A DNA stretch of 64,000 bases, taken from Aureimonas endophytica (GTDB lineage: Bacteria > Pseudomonadota > Alphaproteobacteria > Rhizobiales > Rhizobiaceae). The notes beneath the pieces were generated by a model. The model was not told the origin of the DNA. It made no database searches and worked only from the letters and a program-made list of their open reading frames with translations. A program made the position numbers and the translations under genes. The stretch spans positions 1 to 64,000 of the forward strand of contig NZ_BMIQ01000012.1 of NCBI RefSeq assembly GCF_014642635.1. The letters run 5' to 3'. Of the stretch, positions 37,021 to 46,704 are shown one piece after another (the first letter of the stretch is position 1; each line of letters opens with the position of its first letter).

Positions 37021-38979
37021 TCATTCCCACATGCTGTACTGCTCGTTCGACACCGCGCCGATGCCGAAGCGCGTATCCTTGGTCGACTTGCGGCTGTTCT
37101 CGGCCTTGAACACCCGCCGGGCCTCATCGTAGCGGCCGAGCTTGAGATTGGCCCAGCCGCGCAGGAGCTCGGCGCCGCCATTATGACCGAACTTGGCCTT
37201 CTGCTTGTCGAGAAGGGCGAGCGCCTCGGCATAGTTGCGCGACTTGAAGGCGGCATTCGCCTCGGCCATCAGCTGCGAGCCACCGCCACCGCCGCCGCCC
37301 TTCGCGCCGCCGCCGGATTTCACGGCGCGCACGGCCTTCGCCGCCGGACGCTCCGCCGTTTCCGCCTTGAGGCTCGCGAGTTCGGGGAAGTCGTTGCCGA
37401 AGCGCTGCGTGATCTCGCGCAGCTCCTTCGGATTCTTCGACCGGGCCGCGACCACCGCGAGGCCCGTGACGCCTTCCTGCGTCGGCTGCCAGGACACCGA
37501 CTTCTCGAACCAGCCGCGCGCGTCGTCCAGCCGGTTCTGCGCCAGGAGGTTCCAGCCGAGCGACTGGGCGCCGAGCGCCGAGCGCGCCTGATCGACTGCC
37601 CCGGAGAAGTCGCGGATGGTCGCCGCGTCGAGCACGGCGGCGGCGTCGTTCTCGGTGAGGCGCGTCGAGATCATCTCGATATAGAGCTTGGCGATCTCCT
37701 CGGCGCGGGCGCGATTGGTGAAGGCGAGGCTCACCGCCTCGTCGGTCTGCCCGCCGCTCCGCAGCGCGAGGATCTGGCCCTCGATCGCCTTCGGATCGGG
37801 GCCGAGCTGGCCCGCCGCCTTGAACCAGGCCGTGGCCCCGGAAAAGTCCTTCAGCGCGTAGAGATACCAGCCGAAGAGGAGAGCGTCGCCCTGGCTGCGG
37901 CTCGTGGCGACCGCGGCGGCGAAGCCGTCGAGCTGCGCCTGGTCGGGACCGCTGCCGGCGTCGCCGGACGCGACCGCCGCCATCTGCCGGCGCAGCGGAT
38001 CGAAGCGCAGCGAGCCGAACTCGTCGCGCCCGTCCGGCTGCGGCCGGCCGAGGGCCGCCAGCGATTCCATGCCCTGCGGCGGCAGGAGGAGGGCGGCCTT
38101 CTGATAGGTCGCCATGCGCTGCGCCGGGTCGTCGCAGCTCTTCAGGATATAGCTGTAGAGATCGAAGGAGCGGGCGAAGTTCTGGAGCCGCGCATAGCCT
38201 TCGCCGAGCGACCAGAGCAGGTCGATATTGCCGCAGGTCAGCGCCGCCGCGTTCTTGCCGGCCGCCGTGACGACGCCGTTCCAGTCGCTACGGCTCGCCG
38301 CGCTGCCGATCTCGAACCGCGCCCGCTCGACCGCGACCTTGCCGGCGAGGTCGTCGGAAGGCTTCCAGTCCGGCTGCGCCTTGACGCGGGCGGCCATCGC
38401 GGCGTCGAGGCCAGCGAAATCCTTCTTGGCGAAGAGATCCCAGAGCTCGCTCTCGTCGACGGCCGCCTTCTGGGCGAAAAGGTCCGCCGGCGGCTGCCAG
38501 TCGGGATGCAGCGCCTTCAGGCGGCGGATCTCGGCGCCGACCCGGGCGAGATTGCGCGTCGAGGCGTAGTAGCGCAGCGCCGTCTCGTCCACCGCGCCAT
38601 CCGTCGCGCCGTCCTCGGCCTTGGCGGCGTCCGCCGGCGGCGGGGTCGGCTCGAAGGGCGAGGCGGGCGTCGCGGTCGCCGGAGCGGCGGCGGGGGCGGG
38701 GGCGGCGGCGAAGGGATTGATCCCCGGACGGAGCGTCGCGGCGGCGGCCGGAGCCTGGATCGGCGCCGGCGGCGCGGCGAAGGGATTCTCGCCGGGCGCG
38801 ACGGGCCGGGTCGGCGCGGCGGCGCCGAGCGAAGCCGGAACGGCGACCGAGGCGCTCGCCACGTTCACCGGCGCGGCATTGCCGAAATCCGGGGCGGTCG
38901 GTCCCGCCGCGAAGCTCGTTCCGCCGAGCGCCAGCACGAAGAAGGAGGAGGAAAGAAGCAGTCGGTTCAGCGAAGGCAT
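37021..38979 (-). CDS. TPR-containing exported protein of the cellulose operon (BcsK-like)
   Basis: A 652-residue protein with a signal peptide (about 1-25), a proline/alanine-rich stretch (about 30-130) with three FAA(A)P-type GxNPFA units, and then tetratricopeptide-type helical repeats to the end (NYAEALALLDKQKAKFG and GRYDEARRVFKAE are the clearest). It has no beta-barrel C-terminus, so it is not a full BcsC. In type III cellulose operons of rhizobia a TPR protein called BcsK stands in for BcsC, and this gene is in that position. Its start overlaps the bcsZ stop by 13 bases. Confidence 0.72.
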   Translation of the reverse strand: MPSLNRLLLSSSFFVLALGGTSFAAGPTAPDFGNAAPVNVASASVAVPASLGAAAPTRPVAPGENPFAAPPAPIQAPAAAATLRPGINPFAAAPAPAAAPATATPASPFEPTPPPADAAKAEDGATDGAVDETALRYYASTRNLARVGAEIRRLKALHPDWQPPADLFAQKAAVDESELWDLFAKKDFAGLDAAMAARVKAQPDWKPSDDLAGKVAVERARFEIGSAASRSDWNGVVTAAGKNAAALTCGNIDLLWSLGEGYARLQNFARSFDLYSYILKSCDDPAQRMATYQKAALLLPPQGMESLAALGRPQPDGRDEFGSLRFDPLRRQMAAVASGDAGSGPDQAQLDGFAAAVATSRSQGDALLFGWYLYALKDFSGATAWFKAAGQLGPDPKAIEGQILALRSGGQTDEAVSLAFTNRARAEEIAKLYIEMISTRLTENDAAAVLDAATIRDFSGAVDQARSALGAQSLGWNLLAQNRLDDARGWFEKSVSWQPTQEGVTGLAVVAARSKNPKELREITQRFGNDFPELASLKAETAERPAAKAVRAVKSGGGAKGGGGGGGSQLMAEANAAFKSRNYAEALALLDKQKAKFGHNGGAELLRGWANLKLGRYDEARRVFKAENSRKSTKDTRFGIGAVSNEQYSMWE

Positions 38980-40043
38980 TGCGGATACCTCTCGGCAAGC
39001 GCCATCAAGGCGAGGATGTGGAGGGTGCTCGGGTAGTATTGGGTCGGCTCGAAGGCCGTGGCGGCCTCGGCGCGCGGGCTGCGCCCCGTGGCGCAGTCGA
39101 GAAGCGCGACGATCGCGCCATAGCCGGGGTCGGACAGACGCTCGAGGGTCTGCCCGGTGGCGAGATCGACCGTCCGGGGGCCGCCGGCCCCCGGCGACAG
39201 GGCGTCGGCGAAGCTGCCGACGAGATAGCTGTCCGGCTGGCGCGACCAGGCAAGATAGAGCGGAACGCGCACGGCATTGTAGCCGAACTCGGCCGGGAAG
39301 CCCTTGGCCGGCGCCGGATGCTCGCCGGCGAGCGAGGTCCAGTCGGCGGGCAGGCCCGCCTGGCCGAAGCGCGCGTCGGTCACGAGGCGGGCGCCGGTGG
39401 CGGCGAGATCCGCCTTGCGGAGCTTCGGCGAAATCTCGCCGAGCTCCTCCAGCGCCGGGAAGATCCAGTAGGACAGGTTCACCACGGGTCCGTCCGGCTG
39501 CTCGCCGGCCTGGAAGCCCTGGCTGCCCGGCAGGAGCACCTTGCCGCCGCCGCTCGCCACGACATTGGTCTCGACCACGGCGTCGGCGATCGCCCGCGCC
39601 TCGTCGCGCCATTTCGGCTCGTTCCAGCGCTTGGAGGCCCGCAGCAGCGCCCAGGCGATCAGAAGATCGCCGTCGGTCGCGTTGTTGCGGTCGGAGACAT
39701 GCGGATCGGCGGCCGGGTCCCAGCGCCAGGCCGCCAGCCCGTCGTCGCGGACCATCAGCTCCTTGCGCGTCCAGCCGAGCATGCGCTCGAAACCGGCGCG
39801 GTCGTCGGCGGCGACGGCGATCAGCATGCCGTAGCCCTGGCCCTCGCTATGGCTGATGCCGCCATTGGCGCCGTCGACGACGCGGCCTTCCGGCGCGACG
39901 AAGCGGCTCGAATAAAGGGCCCAGCTGCCGAGGATCAGGTCCTCGCCCGGTGCCGGGGGCGGCGCGGCGCGGGCGGGAAGCGCCGCGAGCCCCGCCGCGA
40001 CCGCGATCGCCGCGCCGGCCAGGAGATGGCGAAGCCGCATCAC
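38967..40043 (-). CDS. bcsZ: Cellulase BcsZ, glycoside hydrolase family 8
   Basis: A 358-residue periplasmic endoglucanase with a signal peptide (about 1-26). The GH8 motif ISHSEGQGYGMLIAVAADD (about residues 64-82) carries the catalytic glutamate, and NATDGDLLIAWALL (near 122) the catalytic/general-base aspartate. It trims growing cellulose chains during export. The start overlaps the bcsB stop by 4 bases, and the stop overlaps the TPR gene. Confidence 0.9.
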   Translation of the reverse strand: MMRLRHLLAGAAIAVAAGLAALPARAAPPPAPGEDLILGSWALYSSRFVAPEGRVVDGANGGISHSEGQGYGMLIAVAADDRAGFERMLGWTRKELMVRDDGLAAWRWDPAADPHVSDRNNATDGDLLIAWALLRASKRWNEPKWRDEARAIADAVVETNVVASGGGKVLLPGSQGFQAGEQPDGPVVNLSYWIFPALEELGEISPKLRKADLAATGARLVTDARFGQAGLPADWTSLAGEHPAPAKGFPAEFGYNAVRVPLYLAWSRQPDSYLVGSFADALSPGAGGPRTVDLATGQTLERLSDPGYGAIVALLDCATGRSPRAEAATAFEPTQYYPSTLHILALMALAERYPQCLR

Positions 40044-42385
40044 GAGTTCTTCTCGCCGACGCTGCGCAGGAGCAGGCTGGTGGCGAAGCCGAGGAGGAGC
40101 AGCGTGCCGATCGTGGCGATGAGATATTGCTCCGTATGCCGCGAGAACCAGCCGGCCACGACGAGGCGGGCGTTCGAGAAGGTGCGGGGCTGCGTCTCGT
40201 AGAGCCGCTCGCTCGTCGCCGCATGGGTGGTGACGCGGGCGTCCTCGGACGAGACCTCCGTCACGGCGCCGCCGAGCGAGGACCAGTGCTCGCGCTTCGT
40301 CACCGTGGCGACGCCCGCCACCACCTGATCCTTGGTCGGCGCCGTGACCATGGTCCAGCTGGAGGAGGAGGCGTTGGGCGAGGGCATCTGCGCGATGGTG
40401 AGATCGGCATCGGCCGAGGGCGTGAAGGCCTCGGGCGTGCGCTGCGCGGTGGCGATGGTCATGATCTCGGACAGGGCCCAGCCGGCCGAGGTGCCGAGAT
40501 CGTCGAGGACGCGGTTGAGACCGCCGCCGATCGCGGCCTCCTCTACAACCGGCGCCGGCGGCGGGGTCGCCGCGGCGAGGGCGGCGGGGTCGGGCAGGCC
40601 GAGCGCCGGGGCGGGCGGCGTCGCGGCCGCCGCCGGGGCGACGAAGGCCGCGCCGGTGCTCGCCACTTCCGTGGCGGCGCCGCCGACCTGGGCGATGCGG
40701 ACCGTGTCGAACATCGTCGGCGGCAGCGTGTTGAGGGCGCCGAAGGCGATGAGATCGTCCTTGAGGTCGAGCGACAGCGTGGCGGTGGTGCGCACCGGCT
40801 GCGGCTTGCGCGTCGAGCTCGTGATCTTGGCGACGAAGGTGGCGGCCGCGCCGAGCAGCGGGCGGTCGAAATTCGGCACCAGGAGGCTGAGACCCTTCTC
40901 CACCGCGCGATTGGCCTCGGCGATGCCGGCGGTCATCGAGGCGATGTCCGGGGCATGGCCGATGCGCGCATAGTGCGGCATGGTGAAGGACGAGGTGTCG
41001 GCGAGGCTGAAGCGGATCTGCGGCGTCGCCTGGGCGGTCGTCTCGCAGGCCGCGTCGGCGGCGTTGGGCACGATCGCCTCGACGTTGAAGACGTTGACGC
41101 CCGGCTTCAGCGCCTTCAGCGGCACGCGCATCCGCTGCTGGCGGATCTGGCCGGCCCGGCTGGAGCTAAGCGGCAGCGTCGTCACCACCTGGTCGTTGGC
41201 GCGGATGATGAGCTGCGCCCGCTCGGCAAGGCCCGCCGCGAAGCTGCCGTCGAGCGTGAAGGCGGCATAGTCGTAGTCGGCGGCATAGAAGTCGGCCGGC
41301 AGGACGATGCGGAACTCGTCGCGATAGAAGCGGCCGGCGAAGGGCCGCGTGTCGGCGCCGAGCTTGGCGAAGCTCACCGTCTCGCCGCTGCCGACGCTCT
41401 GGCCCCGGCGCATGGCGAGGCTTTCCTGGCCGGCGGCCGGACCCTCGGGCCGCATCGAGCGGGCGCGGGCGAGGAGATCGGCGAGATTCTGCTGGACATT
41501 CTCCGCCGTGACGCCGGAGACGACGAGCACCTGCCGCTGGCCGTCGCGGGAGGGGAGCAGCGAGACGAAGGGAATGTCGGTATTGCCGCGCAGGTCCGGA
41601 AAGGCCTTGCCGAGCTCGCCGACGCTGCCGACGACGACGTCGAGACCCGGACCCGTGCCGCCCCGATCGGAGAAGTCGACCGTCGGCGCCTCGAAATAGC
41701 CGAGGAGAACCGCCGCCTGGATGGCGTTCATCGTGGCGTCGATCGCGCCGCCGGTGGCGCTGGCGCCGACGACGCCGCGAATGCGCACCCGGCCGTCCTC
41801 GCCCGGCTCGATCGCCGGCAGTTCCGCCAGCGACCGGACGCTGCGCGCCGCGCCGTCGAAGACGAGGCCGCTCGTCGCCGGATTGATCTTCGTCCAGAGT
41901 TCGTAGGTGCCGTCGGTCGAGCAGTCGACGCGGTGATGCTGCTCGACCAGGAGGCGCACCCCGTTGAAGCCCGGCTGCAGCAGCGCGGCGGGAATGTCGG
42001 CCGAGACGGTCTGGCCGCCGGCCCGGCCGAGCGTGACGTCGCGCACCAGCATGTCGTTGACATAGACCAGCATGCGCGACTGCTCGGGCAGGACGGAGAC
42101 CGCGCTGTCGAGAACGAGCACCAGCCGGGCGGCGGCGGCCGATTCCGCCGCGGTCACGAAGACCGGGAATTCGAGCCGGCGGCTCTCGCCTTCGAGGGTG
42201 AGGTCGCGGTTCTCGATGGCGAAGCGCCGGAGATTGGCCGGCGCCGCGCTGTCCGCCGCCCGCGCGAGGGGGGCGGCGGCATTGGGATCGAAGGCGGGCG
42301 CGGTCTCGGCCGGCGCGGCGAGGGCCGCGACGGAGGTGCCGAGAAGGCTCGCGACGGCGAGGGTCAGCGGAAGTTTGCGGGTCAT
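40040..42385 (-). CDS. bcsB: Cellulose synthase periplasmic subunit BcsB
   Basis: A 781-residue protein with a signal peptide (about 1-24), long periplasmic carbohydrate-binding and flavodoxin-like domains (LRLLVEQHHRVDCST-like region near 135, with the family HxxDC motif) and a C-terminal membrane anchor (YLIATIGTLLLLGFATSLL). It guides the glucan chain through the periplasm beside BcsA. The start at 42385 has a GAAGGA site and gives the signal; it lies 16 bases after bcsA. The longer upstream frame is inside bcsA. Confidence 0.9.
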   Translation of the reverse strand: MTRKLPLTLAVASLLGTSVAALAAPAETAPAFDPNAAAPLARAADSAAPANLRRFAIENRDLTLEGESRRLEFPVFVTAAESAAAARLVLVLDSAVSVLPEQSRMLVYVNDMLVRDVTLGRAGGQTVSADIPAALLQPGFNGVRLLVEQHHRVDCSTDGTYELWTKINPATSGLVFDGAARSVRSLAELPAIEPGEDGRVRIRGVVGASATGGAIDATMNAIQAAVLLGYFEAPTVDFSDRGGTGPGLDVVVGSVGELGKAFPDLRGNTDIPFVSLLPSRDGQRQVLVVSGVTAENVQQNLADLLARARSMRPEGPAAGQESLAMRRGQSVGSGETVSFAKLGADTRPFAGRFYRDEFRIVLPADFYAADYDYAAFTLDGSFAAGLAERAQLIIRANDQVVTTLPLSSSRAGQIRQQRMRVPLKALKPGVNVFNVEAIVPNAADAACETTAQATPQIRFSLADTSSFTMPHYARIGHAPDIASMTAGIAEANRAVEKGLSLLVPNFDRPLLGAAATFVAKITSSTRKPQPVRTTATLSLDLKDDLIAFGALNTLPPTMFDTVRIAQVGGAATEVASTGAAFVAPAAAATPPAPALGLPDPAALAAATPPPAPVVEEAAIGGGLNRVLDDLGTSAGWALSEIMTIATAQRTPEAFTPSADADLTIAQMPSPNASSSSWTMVTAPTKDQVVAGVATVTKREHWSSLGGAVTEVSSEDARVTTHAATSERLYETQPRTFSNARLVVAGWFSRHTEQYLIATIGTLLLLGFATSLLLRSVGEKNS

Positions 42386-42401
42386 CCCGATCGTCCTTCG
42401 T

Positions 42402-44627
42402 TCAGCTGGCGTCGGCGGGCGTGGCCGGGGTGATCTTCGAGGCCAGGGACGGCAGCGCCGTGGCTTCGGGCTTGGCGGGCGTCTCGTTGCGATCGGCGAC
42501 GAGATGGTAGAAGGCGCTCCAGGGGCGGCCGAGACCCCAGGCAAGCAGCGTCAGGCTGCCGCGCAGCATGCCGCGCGGGCGGCGGCGCGCTTCGCGCTCC
42601 TCGCGCACGGCGCTGAGATCGCCCGTCATCAGCTCGGCGATCGCGGCATAGTCGCCGGAGGTCGCCTCGTAGCGCAGGCCGAGGGTGACCGTGTCGCTCC
42701 AGCTGGTGACCTGGCGGATGGTGACCGGCAGGCGGCCGCGCTCGGCGCCGCTTTCGCCGTCCACGACGATGATCTCGGCCCGGTCCTGGCCGGCGAGCGC
42801 CGGCAGGGCGGCGAGCGGGACCACCTTGGCGCCGCCGAGCGAGGTGTCCTTCACCTCGACCGGGATCAGCGCGCCGGCGACCGAGAGCACCGCGTTGCGG
42901 GCGGCGCTGATGCGCGGCGTCTGGCGCCGCTCGCGCCGCTCGGTGACGACGCCGAGGGCGGCGCCGGCGATGAGGACGTTCAGCGCGTTCCAGGCGGCGA
43001 CGACGAGCAGGATGCCGCCGACCTGCGGTTCGGTCTCGTAGCGATAGACCGAGTAGACCATGGCGCCGAGCAGCACCGCGAAGATCACGAAATAGGGGAC
43101 GGCGAGCGGCGAGAGGCGGTCTTCCTGGAGCGTCTCGCCCTTGGCGGTGACGTTGAAGGTCGGCCGGCGCGGGTTGACGATGACGCTGAAGACGGCGCGG
43201 AAGAGATAGACCGACTGCACGTATTCATAGAGTTCGGACACGAAGGGCCAGCGCACCGAGCCGTAGAGATAGTTGCGGATCAGCGAGTTGATGGCGAGAT
43301 AGGTGACCGTGTAGGCGAAGAACTCCTGCGCCGAGACGTCGAAGATCTTCAGATCGAAGAAGATGAAGAGAAGAGGGGATAGGAGGAACACCATGCGCGG
43401 CAGCGGGAAGAACCAGCACATGCAGCTCGACAGGTAGCAGGTCTTCTGCGACAGGCTGAGGTTGCGGCGGAGCAGCGGGTTCTTCAGCAGGAAGATCTGG
43501 ATCATGCCGCGGCACCAGCGGGAGCGCTGGCCGATGAAGCTCGACAGCGTTTCCGGCTGGAGGCCGGTCACCATCGGCCGCTCGACATAGCGGCTGGTCC
43601 AGCCGCGCGAATGCAGTTCGAGCGCGGTCTCGCAGTCCTCGGTGATGGTGACGCCGGCGAACCCGCCCACCTGCTCCAGCGCGCGGCGGCGCAGCACGGC
43701 GGCCGAGCCGCAGAAGAAGGTGGCGTTCCACTTGTCGAGCCCCTTCTGGATCGAGTTGTAGAACATCTCGTTCTCCGACGGCATGCGGTCGAAGGTGCCG
43801 AGATTGCGCTCCAGCGGGTCGGGATTGGAGAAGAAGTGCGGCGTCTGGACGAGGAACAGCTTGTCGTCCTCGCCGAAATGCCCGACCGTCTCGCGCAGGA
43901 ACTCCTTGGCCGGGGCGTGATCGGCGTCGAAGACCACGACGAGCTCGCCGGTGCTGTGCGCGAGGCCGTTGTTCAGGTTGCCGGCCTTGGCGTGCTCGTT
44001 CTTGGCGCGCGTCAGATAGGTGACGCCGAGCGTCCGGCAAAGCTCCTGCAGTTCGACATGGCGGCGCTGGGCCTCGGCGGCGGCGCGCAGATCGCGCGAG
44101 TTGCGCTTCTGGTCCGTGCCGCCGTCGTCGAGAAGGAAGACCTTCAGGCGCTCGGCCGGATAGTCGAGAGCCTTCGCGGCCGACAGGGTCAGCGAGAGGA
44201 TGTCGGCGCTCTCGTTATAGGAGGGCACGAAGACATCGACATTCGGCAGGTCCTCGTCGGCCGTCTGCGGCGCGCGCTTGCGCTCCAGGGGATCGGCGGC
44301 GACGAAGAGGCTGATGAACAGGAAGGCGATGCAGTACATCTCGGCCGCGTAGAGAATGATCGCGGGCACGAAACTGACGAGATCGCTGGACGACGGCAGC
44401 GTCGCCGTCGTGCGCCAATAGGCGTAGCGCAGCACCACGGCCACGGCGAAGACCAGGAAACAGTGCCGCCACGCGCCCTGCAGTCGGAACACGTAGATCA
44501 GGCCGGACAGCACGATCGCGGTCAGGGCGACCGCGAGCTGTGTTTCCACGCTGAGTGGCTGGAAGATCAGTAACAGGGCGGCAATGGCCGGCAGCGACCA
44601 CAATAATGCCTTCGCAGGGACGTGCAT
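42402..44627 (-). CDS. bcsA: Cellulose synthase catalytic subunit BcsA (UDP-forming)
   Basis: A 741-residue inner-membrane glycosyltransferase family 2 enzyme that polymerises UDP-glucose into beta-1,4-glucan. It has N-terminal membrane segments, VFVPSYNE near residue 134, the DAD motif in VFDADHAP near 232, TED near 326 and QRSRW near 364, further membrane segments, then a PilZ domain (about 565-690) with RQTPR and DTSLGG, which fit the RxxxR and DxSxxG c-di-GMP-binding motifs. So it should be switched on by c-di-GMP. First gene of the operon. Confidence 0.95.
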   Translation of the reverse strand: MHVPAKALLWSLPAIAALLLIFQPLSVETQLAVALTAIVLSGLIYVFRLQGAWRHCFLVFAVAVVLRYAYWRTTATLPSSSDLVSFVPAIILYAAEMYCIAFLFISLFVAADPLERKRAPQTADEDLPNVDVFVPSYNESADILSLTLSAAKALDYPAERLKVFLLDDGGTDQKRNSRDLRAAAEAQRRHVELQELCRTLGVTYLTRAKNEHAKAGNLNNGLAHSTGELVVVFDADHAPAKEFLRETVGHFGEDDKLFLVQTPHFFSNPDPLERNLGTFDRMPSENEMFYNSIQKGLDKWNATFFCGSAAVLRRRALEQVGGFAGVTITEDCETALELHSRGWTSRYVERPMVTGLQPETLSSFIGQRSRWCRGMIQIFLLKNPLLRRNLSLSQKTCYLSSCMCWFFPLPRMVFLLSPLLFIFFDLKIFDVSAQEFFAYTVTYLAINSLIRNYLYGSVRWPFVSELYEYVQSVYLFRAVFSVIVNPRRPTFNVTAKGETLQEDRLSPLAVPYFVIFAVLLGAMVYSVYRYETEPQVGGILLVVAAWNALNVLIAGAALGVVTERRERRQTPRISAARNAVLSVAGALIPVEVKDTSLGGAKVVPLAALPALAGQDRAEIIVVDGESGAERGRLPVTIRQVTSWSDTVTLGLRYEATSGDYAAIAELMTGDLSAVREEREARRRPRGMLRGSLTLLAWGLGRPWSAFYHLVADRNETPAKPEATALPSLASKITPATPADAS

Positions 44628-45145
44628 GAGGCTCTCGACAACTTACCTTGGGAGATCGGTCGCCGTGACTTAGGATGAATTTGAATCGGAAAGCAACTAA
44701 TCGGCCGTTCGACGGTTAATGGATGATTTTATTGATCGATGATTAAATGGTTTAATAATAGTAAGCGCAAGGCGAAGTGTTTTATCGGTTTTGTTTCGCC
44801 CTTGCCGTTTCAACGACTTGGCCTCGATCCGGCCGGCTTGGCGAGGCGTATCGCGTGAGATCCACCGGCGATGCGATGGCGGGCGAGGAGGCCGCGCTCG
44901 ATCGGCTTAACGGATTCCCCTGCGACATCCTGGGGCGAAATAACTTTTGGTTGTGTCAATCGCGGAGTCCATCTTGGCCCGTTTCCGGCTAAATAAGTCC
45001 TGGCTACGTATTTCGGCCGGGCACGAAGATCTGAGGGAAGGCGATCTTCTTTTTCGTCTTCAGGGCGACATGCCTGCCGACGCGACAGCCAAGCCGGAGC
45101 TTTGAGCCGGTCCGATCGGCGCGCCGGCCGGGAAGGAGGGGGTAC
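44628..45145. other. AT-rich control region upstream of bcsA
   Basis: About 520 bases without a convincing gene. The part at 44690-44800 is markedly AT-rich with TTGATCGATGATTAA-like elements and probably holds the bcsA promoter. A short plus-strand frame at 44777-44992 has no ribosome site and no likeness to known proteins. Confidence 0.45.
44767..44805. repeat. Inverted repeat upstream of bcsA
   Basis: GCAAGGCGAA (44767-44776) and TTCGCCCTTGC (44795-44805) pair with one bulged base around an 18-base T-rich loop. It may be a terminator for plus-strand read-through or a leader hairpin; no adjacent gene decides. Confidence 0.4.
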
Positions 45146-45171
45146 GGCGCGGCGGTGCCATCCGCCGCGCC
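45146..45171 (-). terminator. Hairpin after the 304-residue hypothetical gene
   Basis: GGCGCGGCGG / CCGCCGCGCC, a 10-bp perfect stem with a 6-base loop, 30 bases after the stop at 45201. The minus-strand tail GTACCCCCTCCTTCC is pyrimidine-rich. Confidence 0.55.
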
Positions 45172-45200
45172 TTCCGCATCCGGCTTGGAGTCCTACCGCC

Positions 45201-46115
45201 TCACGCGGCGTAGCAAGGCCATTGGAAGTGGCGCAGCAGCACGGAATTGGCCGGATTGTCGGCGGGACTGAAGCCGATATAGGACGAGCCTTCGAGCTGG
45301 ATGTCGAAGCGGACCTCGAGATCGACGAAGATCGAGCGGTCCGGCCGGATCAGGCCGAACTGCAGGAAGGGCATCGGCAGATAGCCCGGCATCTGCGCGA
45401 CGACGGTGCGGCCGTTGCCGTCCTCGTCGATCCAGGTGCGCCGCGCCGTCGCCTCGCCGCACAGCCGCCAGGTGCCGACATCGTCGACGAACTGGATCGC
45501 GGACTGGCGCAGATACATCCAGCACTTGCACCATTTGTCGTCGCAGGCCCAGGGACAGCTCTGGATATTGGTCCAGCCGGTGATGTTGCCGAAGAGCTCG
45601 ACCCAGGGCGCCGAGTTGTAGCGGCCGGAGGCGGAGGGCGGTCGCCGTTCCGGCTGCAATTCGAAGGTCGCCCAGGCGCCGGTGCTGAAGGGAAGCAGCG
45701 GATCGCCGTTGTAGTCGCGATGGCCGAAGAAGTGCAGCCCGTCGGTCTGGGAGGATACGGCGATCCCGCCGCCGCCATACCATTGCGTCCGCGCCCACCA
45801 GAAATCGGCGCCCGCCGCGAAGGGCGCGGCATCCAGCGGCGCGAGTTCCGGCTGGAAATCGGTCCAGCCGAGCTTGCCGACGCGATCCGCATAGGCCTGG
45901 AGGGCGGAGCGCGCCCGGCCGTCATCGCCCTTGAAGCCTTCATGCTCGGCGGCATGGAAGATCGCCGCCTCCTCGCCGGACGGCCGAGACTCGGCGAGGA
46001 ACCGGTGCGAACGCGCCAAAGCCTCCAGCCGCGCGGCCCGCGCGTCGTCGAACGACTTCAGGAGCCAGTCCGGCAGCTCGTGATTGGGATTGTCGACGTA
46101 GTCGTGTTCGATCAT
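45201..46115 (-). CDS. Hypothetical protein, 304 residues, cysteine- and tryptophan-rich
   Basis: I do not recognise this protein. It is soluble, with no signal peptide. Its middle is rich in Trp, Gly and Tyr (ADFWWARTQWYGGGGIAV) and has a cysteine cluster CPWACDDKWCKCW near residue 190 that might bind metal. The second half has beta-strand-like stretches ending RHFQWPCYAA. The start at 46115 is supported by the good coding pattern of the whole frame. It stands alone between the cellulose operon and the island, with its own terminator. Confidence 0.65.
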   Translation of the reverse strand: MIEHDYVDNPNHELPDWLLKSFDDARAARLEALARSHRFLAESRPSGEEAAIFHAAEHEGFKGDDGRARSALQAYADRVGKLGWTDFQPELAPLDAAPFAAGADFWWARTQWYGGGGIAVSSQTDGLHFFGHRDYNGDPLLPFSTGAWATFELQPERRPPSASGRYNSAPWVELFGNITGWTNIQSCPWACDDKWCKCWMYLRQSAIQFVDDVGTWRLCGEATARRTWIDEDGNGRTVVAQMPGYLPMPFLQFGLIRPDRSIFVDLEVRFDIQLEGSSYIGFSPADNPANSVLLRHFQWPCYAA

Positions 46116-46602
46116 TGCAGCATCCCCTATGGTTGACGGGAAGAACAGCTTTCAGACCTACGCACACGCTCACAAGACGAAAGGAAACTGACCTAAGGGA
46201 ACAAGGCTTAGCACATTGGCGACATCTGTAAACGCGCCGGGCAACCCGGATGCCGGGCGCCGCGCGGGCGAAACGGTGCCGTCGCGCGACGTTCAGGCCG
46301 CCGCGCGTCCCGCAACGACGATCGCAAGCCAGAGGACATGGCTCGACAAGCGACCCGCCCCTGGCGCCGACGATGAAAGGAAGATCGAATTCTCGGGAAA
46401 TCGTCCGCCGAACCTCGGGAGGCGGATCCTCGACCCCTTCAGGGGAAGGTCACGCGCCTTGCGATGGCCGAAGCCATCGTCCTGTTCGACATCTGCGGAT
46501 TGGTGCCCAGGAAAGGACTGCATGAGGGGAGGGCTGGAAAGCCTATTTTATAGGGTTCTCAGGGTTTGCATCGTAGAGTTTGTAGCACAGTCGCGTGGCG
46601 CA
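46116..46602. other. Non-coding stretch at the chromosome/island border
   Basis: About 490 bases with no supported gene. Composition falls from the GC-rich chromosome to AT-rich sequence near 46540. No tRNA gene or clear attachment-site duplication is visible here. Confidence 0.4.
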
Positions 46603-46632
46603 TTGAAAGTCTACGGGGCAAACTAATAAAAT
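46603..46632 (+). promoter_or_regulatory. Candidate promoter of the NACHT gene
   Basis: TTGAAA (46603-46608) and TAAAAT (46627-46632) are spaced by 18 bases, about 70 bases before the gene. The sequence around is AT-rich. Confidence 0.4.
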
Positions 46633-46704
46633 CCGCATTTAACCCTTGATACCGCGCGTGAACCGATGACACTGTAGGTTGAAACATATCGCCGGTGCGC
46701 AAAA

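Noticed and set aside
39950-42433. An 827-codon plus-strand frame opposite bcsB
   Set aside because: Antisense to a gene with clear BcsB features; no motif in the product.
44777-44992. A 71-codon plus-strand frame upstream of bcsA
   Set aside because: GTG start with no ribosome site, inside the AT-rich control region, no likeness to known proteins.
46216-46626. A 136-codon frame just before the NACHT gene
   Set aside because: TTG start without a ribosome site, low-complexity product, and it crosses the composition border and the promoter.
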